A stretch of 64,000 nt of DNA from assembly GCF_000332175.1 (NCBI RefSeq), contig NZ_KB235914.1:4247793-4311792 (forward strand), read 5' to 3'. The position numbers and the translations under genes were made by a program. This DNA is from Pseudanabaena sp. PCC 6802. GTDB lineage: Bacteria; Cyanobacteriota; Cyanobacteriia; Pseudanabaenales; Pseudanabaenaceae. Below, in pieces: positions 55,801-63,195 of the stretch; within the stretch, counting starts at the first letter, position 1; every line of letters begins with the position of its first letter. The notes beneath the pieces were generated by a model. It made no database searches, was not told the origin of the DNA, and saw nothing but the letters and a program-made list of their open reading frames with translations.

Positions 55801-57186
55801 ATCTGCCAATAGAACCAGTGCGATACAACTGATAATTAACGCCTGCCAAGGATAGATTTCGCCCACTGATACCAGCCAGCCGATTACGAGCAGCCCAATC
55901 CCCAGGTTTTGATTGGCTTGAACTTGAGGAATTGAGAGATTAGATCGCTCTGTCGATCCAGGTTCAGGTTGAGAATCAAATTGGGGATCGGATTGATTTT
56001 GCTGAGGTTGTTTGGGCAATGCCATCAGGTGCAGGATTAATCCGCATAGTCCGAATGCTAACCCCAGTTGACTCAATCTCACATCTGCAAACAGGAGCGA
56101 TCGCACGACCAGCAAAACAATCGCAGAACCCGACGCAATTAAGTGGATGGGAAACCCTATGCCTGCACCAGTTGGACTGTTTGTACTGGCGGAATTGCGA
56201 CGACTGCTTTGCTGCGGCAGCAGAGCGATCGCCATACTCACAATGCCCAAATAAACTGCGATCGCCGGATAAAAGCGCATCCCCCAACCTAAATGCAGCC
56301 AACTCAGTAGAATTAATCCGATGGCTGCGAGATTCGACGTTCGCGTTCCTGCCTGTCGTAGTAGATATACTGTAATGCCAGATAAAGATACACCTGCGAT
56401 CGCGCCAATTCCAATTCCAATTGGGTTGTTGAGCAATCCCAAGCCATCAATTGCCCAGAAGTTGGCGGGAACGATCAGCAGCGTGACTAACTGTAAGGTG
56501 CGCGTGGTGAGGAGTAAGTTGCCCTGTTTCAGCGTCCAGAAACTCACACCCCAAAATGCCAACGTATAGGCAAACAGGATCAGATATTGCCCCTGAGCCG
56601 AAAATCTATCCCACTGCGTCGCAGCTAATACACCAGAAGATACGACTACTAGAAATACGCCTAAAAACAGCAACCACACCAGGCTAAATTCTGCCACCAG
56701 CGATTTCGCCATCTCACCTAAGGGGGTTATGGGGGTTGGGGGTTGAGTAACTGGAACGGTTTCGGCGATCGCGGGGATTTCAGATGCAGCTCGTTCTCGA
56801 TTGCTAACAGGAGGAGTCGATACATGCATCGATGTAGTTGAGATATATGATGGACTTGCTTGCGGTGCCATCGATTCTACGCGATCGCAGGTTAATTCTC
56901 TGCCACAAAACCGAACTACATCAGCAGTAGAGAGAATGCCTAAGTTCAACCATTGCTCTAACCCTTCTAACAATTCTGGCTTGATTTCGACCTTCAGCCT
57001 GGTATAGCTAGCGTACGCTTGCTGCGTTTGAAAGCGCAAATCGACTCGATCGATCAAACCAAGCCGTTGCCAAGCTTTCAAGCCATCTAAAACTTTCTCG
57101 AAGTTAGCAACTATATCGATCGCTAGTTCGATTTGAGCATAACGATTGGGTGGTGACGACATAGGCGTATCTGCATAAAAGGGCAA
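52861..57186 (-). CDS. Very large polytopic membrane protein
   Basis: This 1441-residue protein has about 165 soluble N-terminal residues with a repeated motif (LDGLKAWQRLGLIDRVDLRF and LEGLEQWLNLGILSTADVVRF), followed by about 40 hydrophobic segments. Long runs of short TM helices and short loops resemble the DUF2157/DUF2339-type giants found in cyanobacteria. No catalytic motif is visible. The function is unknown. The gene is intact and not obviously recently acquired. Confidence 0.88.
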   Translation of the reverse strand: MPFYADTPMSSPPNRYAQIELAIDIVANFEKVLDGLKAWQRLGLIDRVDLRFQTQQAYASYTRLKVEIKPELLEGLEQWLNLGILSTADVVRFCGRELTCDRVESMAPQASPSYISTTSMHVSTPPVSNRERAASEIPAIAETVPVTQPPTPITPLGEMAKSLVAEFSLVWLLFLGVFLVVVSSGVLAATQWDRFSAQGQYLILFAYTLAFWGVSFWTLKQGNLLLTTRTLQLVTLLIVPANFWAIDGLGLLNNPIGIGIGAIAGVSLSGITVYLLRQAGTRTSNLAAIGLILLSWLHLGWGMRFYPAIAVYLGIVSMAIALLPQQSSRRNSASTNSPTGAGIGFPIHLIASGSAIVLLVVRSLLFADVRLSQLGLAFGLCGLILHLMALPKQPQQNQSDPQFDSQPEPGSTERSNLSIPQVQANQNLGIGLLVIGWLVSVGEIYPWQALIISCIALVLLADRLLTERSQHTPTKTQLTAIFLLGLQTIALCVPFIPPGVKDSLVEWAARLTNTSTGTPMLGVVFIPYVWLTLWFANRLRSRRHNDLARHGEVLALLFGGLLTYVSLFSPLTRTLDLLLSASTLLVLERREKNIEQAVSGTGLIYLAHITGLGAIASAIDYFLPKLDAAAWIGIILSIVLVEWGNVFYQGRRSAQINAQLVGIASGSQRSGIWSDSSWNIGLCLAGLSYIAILGLTYQWLYLRLGDGLSATSSNLRVLWLVIPAALTFLGSRRYLRQAQLATDCSITALILAQVLMWDAPDSLLLSLGAATILMLFNIRQSEHLSTAWFTVGLGLGFMGTLLWLLKQNDPLESQLAFYTNGAAASVLILFLLGHWLRNRQKRAPSNLDLPLNQMYVRAFDLWAIPISLIILTCQTLAIFPVWGMAPAIAADWIDRAFTQTLFSTAAIAGATIYRIWQAPAPWVTWIVAWSAELLILRGVIAANGTNEHAGIANLAVGLAMQLGGDWLYVRRGMRSYPVSWQAMPLACGFLGWIFSLSTFSAVSGLYSLAAVLIFIGIGRREAESNSGFRSLIYLSVAGITFSLYQLLIYQLFRASGGSWGDGLILMGSLSAAIAVTYRTCARWLNFYLKLSIHEIARIAHLHWFAGAALLLTAAVFSPSQTGGWLGCMVLVVLAIYAAWQGRNRASLPGNLSEPIADGISIPTARKEAWVYASVITAMGALVFLIYFAFPESKIVAAILRPYGSILACIIAYGLFVLPWWEWGWSPRPWRRSAGCLPLVMVILTADTATVPSLLVVATFYAAIARLYNAIRLTYISVILSNWALFRFYHSQDLTHSLWYVLALGMSALYLIQVEPSLRSAEARETRHTFRLFAAGSIGLTALLHSPSDLPMSLVAAAIAIVFVISGLALRVRAYLFVGTITFIAVVLMQVLSLIAQYSFLIWAILICAGIALILIVANFEARRDRMLALWRGLIGELSTWD

Positions 57187-57255
57187 TATCTAAAGGTTTT
57201 ACCTTAGATACGAATCGCTGTTATGGTCTACTATGCCACTTTTGCGATCGTTACA

Positions 57256-57368
57256 TATAGCGGTTTTCACTTGAGAACGGGTTTTATTTTTGGGGTGAAG
57301 GGGTGAAACCCCTTCTTGGGGGCAACGCCCCCAAACCCCCTACTCTTTCTGATCTGAAAACCGCTATA
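57256..57368. repeat. Palindromic element, copy 6
   Basis: A 113-bp element with ends TATAGCGGTTTTCACTTGAG and GATCTGAAAACCGCTATA. The core GGGGGCAACGCCCCC and GGGGTGAAACCCC are both palindromic. It is in the opposite orientation to copy 2 and lies between the polytopic protein gene and the Uma2 gene. Confidence 0.85.
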
Positions 57369-57820
57369 GCTAAGTGGTATGATAAACCATGACTTCTAAG
57401 AAGTGTTTCTGGCTTGAAACAAGTTAAACAAAGCTATGCAGGCACAAACTAAGCAGCGCTATTTTACGCCCGCCGAATATTTGGAGCTAGAGGAGAAAGC
57501 TGAATTTAGAAGCGAATATCATGATGGAGAAATCGTCGCAATGACCGGTGGCTCGATTAACCATAATCGTATCGTAGGAAATCTCAATGCTGCCTTAAAA
57601 ATTGCGCTTAAAGGCCAAGCCTATGAAGTATTCACAAACGACCTGCGATTGTGGTTATCGCAATATCGACGTTATTTCTACCCCGATCTGATGGTCGTAG
57701 CTGGAGAGCCATTATTTCATGAGAATCGCAATGATACGATTACAAATCCTCTAGTCATCAGAAAGATGGGTAGAAATCCCGTCCTTTAACAACGCGAAGG
57801 ACGGCTTTACATTAATCAAA

Positions 57821-57850
57821 TTGAATACTTCACAGAATGCGTGCTATAAT
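57821..57850 (+). promoter_or_regulatory. Promoter of tnpB
   Basis: TTGAAT (57821-57826) and a perfect TATAAT (57845-57850) with 18-bp spacing lie 7 bp before ATG 57858. The transcript would be almost leaderless. Confidence 0.55.
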
Positions 57851-57857
57851 GTAAAGT

Positions 57858-59042
57858 ATGGAAAAAGCTTTCAAGTACCGATTCTATCCAACTCCTGAGC
57901 AAGAAACCTTGCTGAGAAAGACGATGGGATGCACTCGACTCGTCTATAACTGCGCCCTCGCCGCCAGGACTGAAGCATGGTACAAAAGACAGGAACGGGT
58001 CGGGTATATTGAAACTTCTGCCATGCTGACTCAATGGAAAAAGCAAGAAGACTTGCAATTTCTTAATGAGGTTAGCTGTGTACCATTGCAACAGGGTTTG
58101 AGACACCTCCAAACAGCCTTTAGTAACTTTTTTGCAGGAAGGGCAAAATACCCCAACTTCAAGAAAAAGCATCAAGGTGGTAGTGCTGAATTTACTAAAT
58201 CTGCTTTCAGATGGAAAGATGGCAAAGTATTTCTGGCTAAAAGCTCTGAACCGCTTGCTATCCGTTGGAGTCGTCAACTGCCTAAAGGCGCAGAACCTTC
58301 TACCATTACGGTAAAGCTTTCGCCCTCTGGACGATGGACGGTTTCCCTGTTGGTGAATGTCGAGATCGAACCATTGCCTAAGTCTGCTCATCAGATTGGG
58401 ATTGATTTGGGGATAACAAGTTTGGTCGCCTTGAGTAATGGCGAAAAAGTTGCTAATCCCAAAGGATTTGCTGCTAAACGTATCAAACTGCGTAAAGCAC
58501 AAAAAGCTTTGAGTCGTAAGCAGAAAGGGTCTAATAACCGACAGAAAGCTCGCCTCAAGGTAGCAAAAGTGCATCAAGAAATTAGCGATGCCCGTAAAGA
58601 TTTTCTTCATAAGCTGACAACTCAATTGGTGCGTGAGAACCAAACCATTGCAATTGAGGATCTCGCTGTGAAGAATATGGTCAAGAATCGGCAACTTGCC
58701 CTTGCGATCGGTGATGCTAGTTGGGGTGAATTGGTCAGACAACTTGAATATAAATCCGACTGGTATGGTCGGACTCTTGTTAAGATTGACCGTTGGTTTC
58801 CGAGTTCTAAGCGTTGTGGGCATTGTGGTTACATCGTTGATAAGTTGCCGTTAAATATCAGAGAGTGGGATTGCCCTCAGTGCGGTACACATCACGATCG
58901 CGATCTCAATGCTGCTAACAATATTCTTGCCGCAGGGCTTGCGGTTAAAGTCTGTGGAGCGAACATAAGACCTGATAGGCATAAGTCTAAAGGGCAGTTG
59001 CGAAACCCCAGTAATGGGAAGAAACAGAAACCTAAGTCGTGA
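57858..59042 (+). CDS. tnpB: TnpB RNA-guided nuclease
   Basis: This 394-residue protein has an intact RuvC site: D183 (GIDLGI), E267 (AIEDLAV) and D349 (HHDRDLNAANN). The zinc ribbon C320, C323, C339, C342 is complete. The N-terminal start MEKAFKYRFYPTPEQ is standard. TnpB cleaves DNA guided by an omega RNA made from the right end of its element, favouring retention of the element. The protein looks functional. Confidence 0.95.
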   Translation: MEKAFKYRFYPTPEQETLLRKTMGCTRLVYNCALAARTEAWYKRQERVGYIETSAMLTQWKKQEDLQFLNEVSCVPLQQGLRHLQTAFSNFFAGRAKYPNFKKKHQGGSAEFTKSAFRWKDGKVFLAKSSEPLAIRWSRQLPKGAEPSTITVKLSPSGRWTVSLLVNVEIEPLPKSAHQIGIDLGITSLVALSNGEKVANPKGFAAKRIKLRKAQKALSRKQKGSNNRQKARLKVAKVHQEISDARKDFLHKLTTQLVRENQTIAIEDLAVKNMVKNRQLALAIGDASWGELVRQLEYKSDWYGRTLVKIDRWFPSSKRCGHCGYIVDKLPLNIREWDCPQCGTHHDRDLNAANNILAAGLAVKVCGANIRPDRHKSKGQLRNPSNGKKQKPKS

Positions 59043-59085
59043 GTCTTAGGAATCACCGTTGCTTTAGCTCGGTGAGCATGTCAAA
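58900..59085 (+). ncRNA. Predicted omega RNA (reRNA) scaffold of TnpB
   Basis: In known TnpB elements a scaffold RNA spans the 3' end of tnpB and the right end, with the guide copied from the flank just after the element. Here the hairpin 59053-59075 would be at the scaffold's end and the guide would begin at 59086 (GTAGAGGTTTTATCC). The 5' limit is a guess. No direct evidence of transcription exists. Confidence 0.4.
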
Positions 59086-59315
59086 GTAGAGGTTTTATCC
59101 AGGTCAACCAGCAGCTACTATCGCTCTCTCCCCGAACTGAGGGAATATATTCTCATCGACCAGTATAGCTTTTACATAGAGCAGTTCGTCAAAGCATCTG
59201 ACGATCGGTGGTTGTTTGGCGATCGCGAATCAAGCGATGCCGTACTCACATTTTCGGCGTTAGATCTGCAAATTCCACTACAGGAAATTTACGAATGGGT
59301 TAAGTTTAATCCCGA

Positions 59316-60773
59316 CTAATATGCGCCCTTACTAAATAGCACGATTCTAAGTGTTTCAATCAGGATTTCCAGATCGAGGTTGAAAGACCAGTGATCGATG
59401 TAAAAGAGATCGAGGCGAGCGGCATCGTCAATGGTATCGATTTGAGAGCGCCCGGAAATTTGCCAAAATCCAGTGATGCCGGGTAAAACCAGGTGTCTGG
59501 TGTGATGCCACTCGTCAAACCGCGCCACATCCCTAATTGGTAAAGGTCTTGGTCCTACCATGCTCATTTGTCCCATGAGGACATTAAACAGTTGCGGCAA
59601 CTCATCAATGCTGGTACGACGCAAAAATCGTCCGATCGGGATAATGCGCGGATCGTGCTTAATTTTGAACATCACGCCATCTTTACTTTCGTTAAGTCGC
59701 TCTAGCCCTGCTTGTTGCTTGTCGGCATCATTACACATGGTACGAAACTTCCACATGCGAAATACCTGTCCGTGCAGTCCGACTCGTTCTTGACTGTAAA
59801 ACACGCCACCTGGCGAGCTGAGCTTAATCGCGATCGCCACAAACGCAAACACAGGTGCCAAGCAAATAATGCCGAGTAACGCCCCACAAACATCAAATAA
59901 GCGCTTTAATCGATATTCCCAAATGGCAAAGAACTGCGGCTCGATCCGAATGGTGGGCATTCCTGCAAAGATCTCGGGCGCGCCGCGTCGATGCAGCATC
60001 ACCAGGCTAGATGGTACTAGAAGCAAGCTAATTCTGGCATTACGCAGTTGCCAATATAAATTAGAAGCGAGTCTAGTTTCTGGTAAGCTATCCGCTAAAA
60101 CTTCCCTGGCACCAGATGCTTTAATTAGCTGCATGGTCGAAGATATATGTGCTTGCGATGATTCCACCGCACCGACCACCCGATATCCCACCCGTTTTTC
60201 CACCATCTCGGTTAGTAAAGCAATGCGATCGCGAGGCGCGATAACGAAAACGGGAATTTGGGGACGTGTAAAGCGGAACTGATGTAGAAAAATCGTGATT
60301 GCCAGCCGGATACCAATTACAAAGACGATACTACTCGTCCAGGCAGTGAAGAACAGCGATCGCGGCGCATCGAGTTTAGGATCGTAAAAATAAGCAACGA
60401 CCAGAGACAGTAAATAGACCGTACTGATTACCTGTGTCTGCTTGACGTAATTGCGCCACTGCGACGTTGCCGAATAAAAATTGTGGTAGGCAAACAGAAC
60501 AATAATGAAAAAGGCAAATACCCAAAATAAGCTGGATAGACCCAGCCATTCCCACCACACCAACTGCTTGGGAATGGGTGCAAATGATTGGTTGAGCTTC
60601 TCGGCGAAATGCCAAGCTATAGCCAATCCAGCTATATCCCCTAAAGCTAGTACAATTGCCACAAACCAGCCAACTTCAGGCTGAGGCATAGCATGCGAAT
60701 GCTTGGAGGCTCGAATATCACGCATATTTTCAGCAGAGCGGAGATCGCACTTCAGAATCACAGTAACTACCAC
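59316..60773 (-). CDS. Polyprenyl glycosylphosphotransferase (sugar transferase)
   Basis: This 485-residue protein has five N-terminal TM segments and a CoA-binding-like central domain. The C-terminal sugar transferase domain has KRLFDVCGALLGIICLAP, RVGLHGQVFRMWKFRTM, RRTSIDELPQLFNVLMGQMSMVGPRPLP and LPGITGFWQISGR. It transfers a sugar-phosphate to undecaprenyl phosphate, the first step of glycan repeat-unit assembly, and may serve the clusters at 15-26 kb and 36-49 kb. The stop overlaps the Uma2 stop on the other strand. Confidence 0.94.
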   Translation of the reverse strand: MVVTVILKCDLRSAENMRDIRASKHSHAMPQPEVGWFVAIVLALGDIAGLAIAWHFAEKLNQSFAPIPKQLVWWEWLGLSSLFWVFAFFIIVLFAYHNFYSATSQWRNYVKQTQVISTVYLLSLVVAYFYDPKLDAPRSLFFTAWTSSIVFVIGIRLAITIFLHQFRFTRPQIPVFVIAPRDRIALLTEMVEKRVGYRVVGAVESSQAHISSTMQLIKASGAREVLADSLPETRLASNLYWQLRNARISLLLVPSSLVMLHRRGAPEIFAGMPTIRIEPQFFAIWEYRLKRLFDVCGALLGIICLAPVFAFVAIAIKLSSPGGVFYSQERVGLHGQVFRMWKFRTMCNDADKQQAGLERLNESKDGVMFKIKHDPRIIPIGRFLRRTSIDELPQLFNVLMGQMSMVGPRPLPIRDVARFDEWHHTRHLVLPGITGFWQISGRSQIDTIDDAARLDLFYIDHWSFNLDLEILIETLRIVLFSKGAY

Positions 60774-60867
60774 TAAACCCTAGATCATCTTGCCCATAAT
60801 TAGTAGCGCTCATAGCAAATTACTTTAAGCGATCGTTTTGTCCGAGGTCTTAATCTATTGTTTGCGA

Positions 60868-60980
60868 TATAGCGGTTTTCAGATGAAAACGAGAAGGGGG
60901 TTTGGGGGCGTTGCCCCCAAGAAGGAGTTCCACCCCTTCACCCCGTCAATAAAACCTGTTCTCAATTGAAAAACGCTATA
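60868..60980. repeat. Palindromic element, copy 7
   Basis: A 113-bp element with ends TATAGCGGTTTTCAGATG and CAATTGAAAAACGCTATA. Core GGGGGCGTTGCCCCC. It lies in the 439-bp gap between the divergent sugar-transferase and M48 protease genes. The rest of the gap is AT-rich with HIP1 sites and likely carries both promoters. Confidence 0.85.
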
Positions 60981-61212
60981 TCTGGAGTACTCTTCGGTGT
61001 CGGTTTTGCTGGTGGGGGTCTCACAGTATGGTTGGGAAAAGGGAAGTAGGGGAAAAATATAAACGATCGCTATTGCAATAGCGATCGCGATCGCAGGGAT
61101 TTCGGCAAATATACTCTTAAATAATAGTAAGTGTTAAAAACTATCAACTATTTGTTGTGAGAGTATAAATTCTAAAGCCATAGCCCCTTCCACTTTTAAG
61201 GAGGTTTTATAT

Positions 61213-62964
61213 ATGACATCACCTACTGAGCCAAACCCTGAGCAACCGTTCCATACCTCAAAAGCAGGACGGGCGGCTCAGATTGGCGTGAAGTTAGCAA
61301 CTTTTAGCGGCGCTGGCAATCTCTCCCTGGCATCGGGAATTACCCTGGGGATGATTTTTGCGATCGTGCTCGTCCTGATCCTTGGAATAACCCTAATTAT
61401 GGGCAGCGAAAATCCCATTGCGGGCTTAGGGGTTGCGGTTGGGATTACTGTTGTAGTTAACCTGGTAGTCTTTTTTCTCTCTCCATTCCTGATGGATTTA
61501 ATGCAGCGCTGGCTGTACAACACGCGCTGGGTTTCTCTAGATGAAATTGCTCGCCGTAGCCCCGAGACCTCTGCCACGATCCGCCGCGTTTGCGCCGAAA
61601 AAAATATTAAACAGCCTCGCTTAGGCATCATTGACGATGAGAACCCCACAGCTTTTACCTATGGTTCTTTACCAAACAGCGCTCGCCTGGTTGTGAGCCA
61701 AGGGCTATTTACTTACCTCGACGACGATGAAGTTGCCACAGTCTACGCCCACGAGCTAGGTCACATCGTGCATTGGGACTTTGCTGTCATGACGCTCGCA
61801 GCGACTATGGTGCAGATTGTCTTCCTAATCTATGTCACGGCAAGGAGCATGAGTCGCGGTGGTGGTGATAATAAGTTAAAAGATGCTGCTGCGGGTGTTT
61901 CTCTAGCTGCCTACGTTTTTTACATTGTTGGTACATATTTGATGTTGTACCTATCGCGCACCCGCGAGTATTTTGCCGATCGCTTTGCGGCTGAAACCAC
62001 TGGTAATCCCAATGCCCTATCCCGCGCGCTGGTCAAGATTGCTTACGGTATTATTGAGGTGGGCGAGCGCTCTCAAGAACCCAGTCGGTTAGTGGAAGGG
62101 ACTCGCGCTCTGGGTATTTACGATCATAAAGCAGCAGCTTCAACCGGCACGGCCTATCGCATCTCTTCTTCTCCCGAGCAGATCGGTCGCGTATTCCTGT
62201 GGGATATGTTCAATCCTTGGGGATGGTGGATGGAATTAAACTCAACGCACCCACTCACGGGCAAGCGCGTGCGTGCTTTGAGCACCTATGCCGAACAATT
62301 GGGATTGCCGACCGAGTTCAATATGGCACGGGTTGTTGCTGATGGTAAGAGCCTGGATCGGAATAAGTTATACGGCAACTTTGCAGTCGATGTCGTTCTC
62401 TACGCCGCAGAGATAATCGGTATCTTTGCCGGGTTAGCGCTCGGGATCGCGATCGCCAAATCCTCAGGCAACAGCATGTGGTTCCTGACTGGCCCATTGG
62501 TTGGCCTCGGCGCGGGCATCTTAATCAAGGCCCTGGTGTCTTTCCCAGACTACAGTAGAGCACCTGAAACCAGCGTAATTGAGTTAATGGCAGACCCCTA
62601 TGCCAGTCCGTTACGGGGCAAGCCCGCCAGACTGAATGGCGATCTGATCGGTCGTGGCGATGCAGGCTACGTGTTCGGTTCCGACCTGAAGCTACAGGAG
62701 CGCACGGGCATGATGTACCTCCACTATTCTTCTCGCTTTGGCTCAATTGGGAATTTCCTGTTTGGTATGAAGCGCGTCAAGAATCTCATTGGCATGAAAG
62801 TACAAACGGTGGGATGGTTCCGTCGCGGTGTTGCACCTTGGGTCGATCTGATTCAACTCAAGACCGACAGCGGCACAGTTGTAAACAGCTATCACCGCTT
62901 CTGGGCGTTTATCTTGGGCGGCGGTGCAATCATTCTAGGTTTATTTCTTTTATCTCTCCGCTAA
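61213..62964 (+). CDS. M48-family (HtpX-like) membrane metallopeptidase
   Basis: This 583-residue protein has hydrophobic segments near residues 43-63 and 70-95, and the zinc site VYAHELGHIVHWDF (H180, E181, H184), with the third ligand in REYFADRFAAE. Further TM segments are near 190-235 and 400-440. A C-terminal region of about 130 residues and a final TM follow. It starts after AAGGAGG. Such proteases deal with damaged membrane proteins. The C-terminal extension is longer than in E. coli HtpX. Confidence 0.92.
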   Translation: MTSPTEPNPEQPFHTSKAGRAAQIGVKLATFSGAGNLSLASGITLGMIFAIVLVLILGITLIMGSENPIAGLGVAVGITVVVNLVVFFLSPFLMDLMQRWLYNTRWVSLDEIARRSPETSATIRRVCAEKNIKQPRLGIIDDENPTAFTYGSLPNSARLVVSQGLFTYLDDDEVATVYAHELGHIVHWDFAVMTLAATMVQIVFLIYVTARSMSRGGGDNKLKDAAAGVSLAAYVFYIVGTYLMLYLSRTREYFADRFAAETTGNPNALSRALVKIAYGIIEVGERSQEPSRLVEGTRALGIYDHKAAASTGTAYRISSSPEQIGRVFLWDMFNPWGWWMELNSTHPLTGKRVRALSTYAEQLGLPTEFNMARVVADGKSLDRNKLYGNFAVDVVLYAAEIIGIFAGLALGIAIAKSSGNSMWFLTGPLVGLGAGILIKALVSFPDYSRAPETSVIELMADPYASPLRGKPARLNGDLIGRGDAGYVFGSDLKLQERTGMMYLHYSSRFGSIGNFLFGMKRVKNLIGMKVQTVGWFRRGVAPWVDLIQLKTDSGTVVNSYHRFWAFILGGGAIILGLFLLSLR

Positions 62965-62968
62965 TCCT

Positions 62969-63072
62969 ATAGCTATAGTCAACAGGCTTAGGACGGGGTG
63001 CAGGGGTTTCACCCCTGAGTGGGGGCGCAGCCCCCACACCCCTTGTCCTAACAGATCTGTACTATGGCTATA
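62969..63072. repeat. Palindromic element, copy 8 (subfamily B, inverted)
   Basis: Left end TATAGCTATAGTCAACAGGC and right end CAGATCTGTACTATGGCTATA; the core is GGGGGCGCAGCCCCC. It has the same ends as copy 5 in the opposite orientation, next to the 3' end of the M48 gene. Confidence 0.8.
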
Positions 63073-63080
63073 ATTCTAGA

Positions 63081-63166
63081 TATAGCGGTTTTCAGATTGC
63101 AAAGAGTAGGGAGGCTGGGGGCAATGCCCCCAAAATAAAACCCGTTCTCAAGTGAAACCCACTATA
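63081..63166. repeat. Palindromic element, copy 9 (shortened)
   Basis: An 86-bp copy with ends TATAGCGGTTTTCAGATTG and TGAAACCCACTATA. The core GGGGGCAATGCCCCC is kept, but the second hairpin (GGGGT...ACCCC) is missing, an internal deletion of about 27 bp relative to copy 2. Confidence 0.8.
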
Positions 63167-63195
63167 TCCACGCTCTTTTACCCAGTCTAACTCAG

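Larger units (their letters stand above)
57760..59085 (+). mobile_element. tnpB-only IS200/IS605-type element (1326 bp)
   Basis: The element lies exactly where the Uma2 frame is broken. The left end has a hairpin CCGTCCTT (57779-57786) with AAGGACGG (57797-57804); the right end has TCACCG (59053-59058) with CGGTGA (59070-59075). Subterminal hairpins without inverted terminal repeats or target duplication are typical. No tnpA is present, so it resembles the IS1341 group and must be moved in trans. The bounds are inferred from the reconstructed gene. Confidence 0.85.
57436..59319 (+). pseudogene. Uma2-family endonuclease gene split by an IS200/IS605 element
   Basis: The first part (57436-57759, 108 codons) gives YFTPAEYLELEEKAEFRSEYHDGEIVAMTGGS, RLWLSQYRRYFYPDLMVV, ending NPLVI. 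The second part (59086-59319, 78 codons) resumes VEVLSRSTSSYYRSLPELREYILIDQ and ends TAA. Joined they give 185 residues with the motif NPLVIVEVLS, standard for Uma2 (PD-(D/E)XK nuclease-like). The usual DRGxKF between SSY and YRS is missing, so a small deletion may also be present. The stop overlaps the convergent sugar-transferase gene. Confidence 0.87.

Noticed and set aside
57816-58823. 335-codon minus-strand frame.
   Set aside because: It is entirely antisense to tnpB, whose motifs are clear, and its own protein sequence has no domain.
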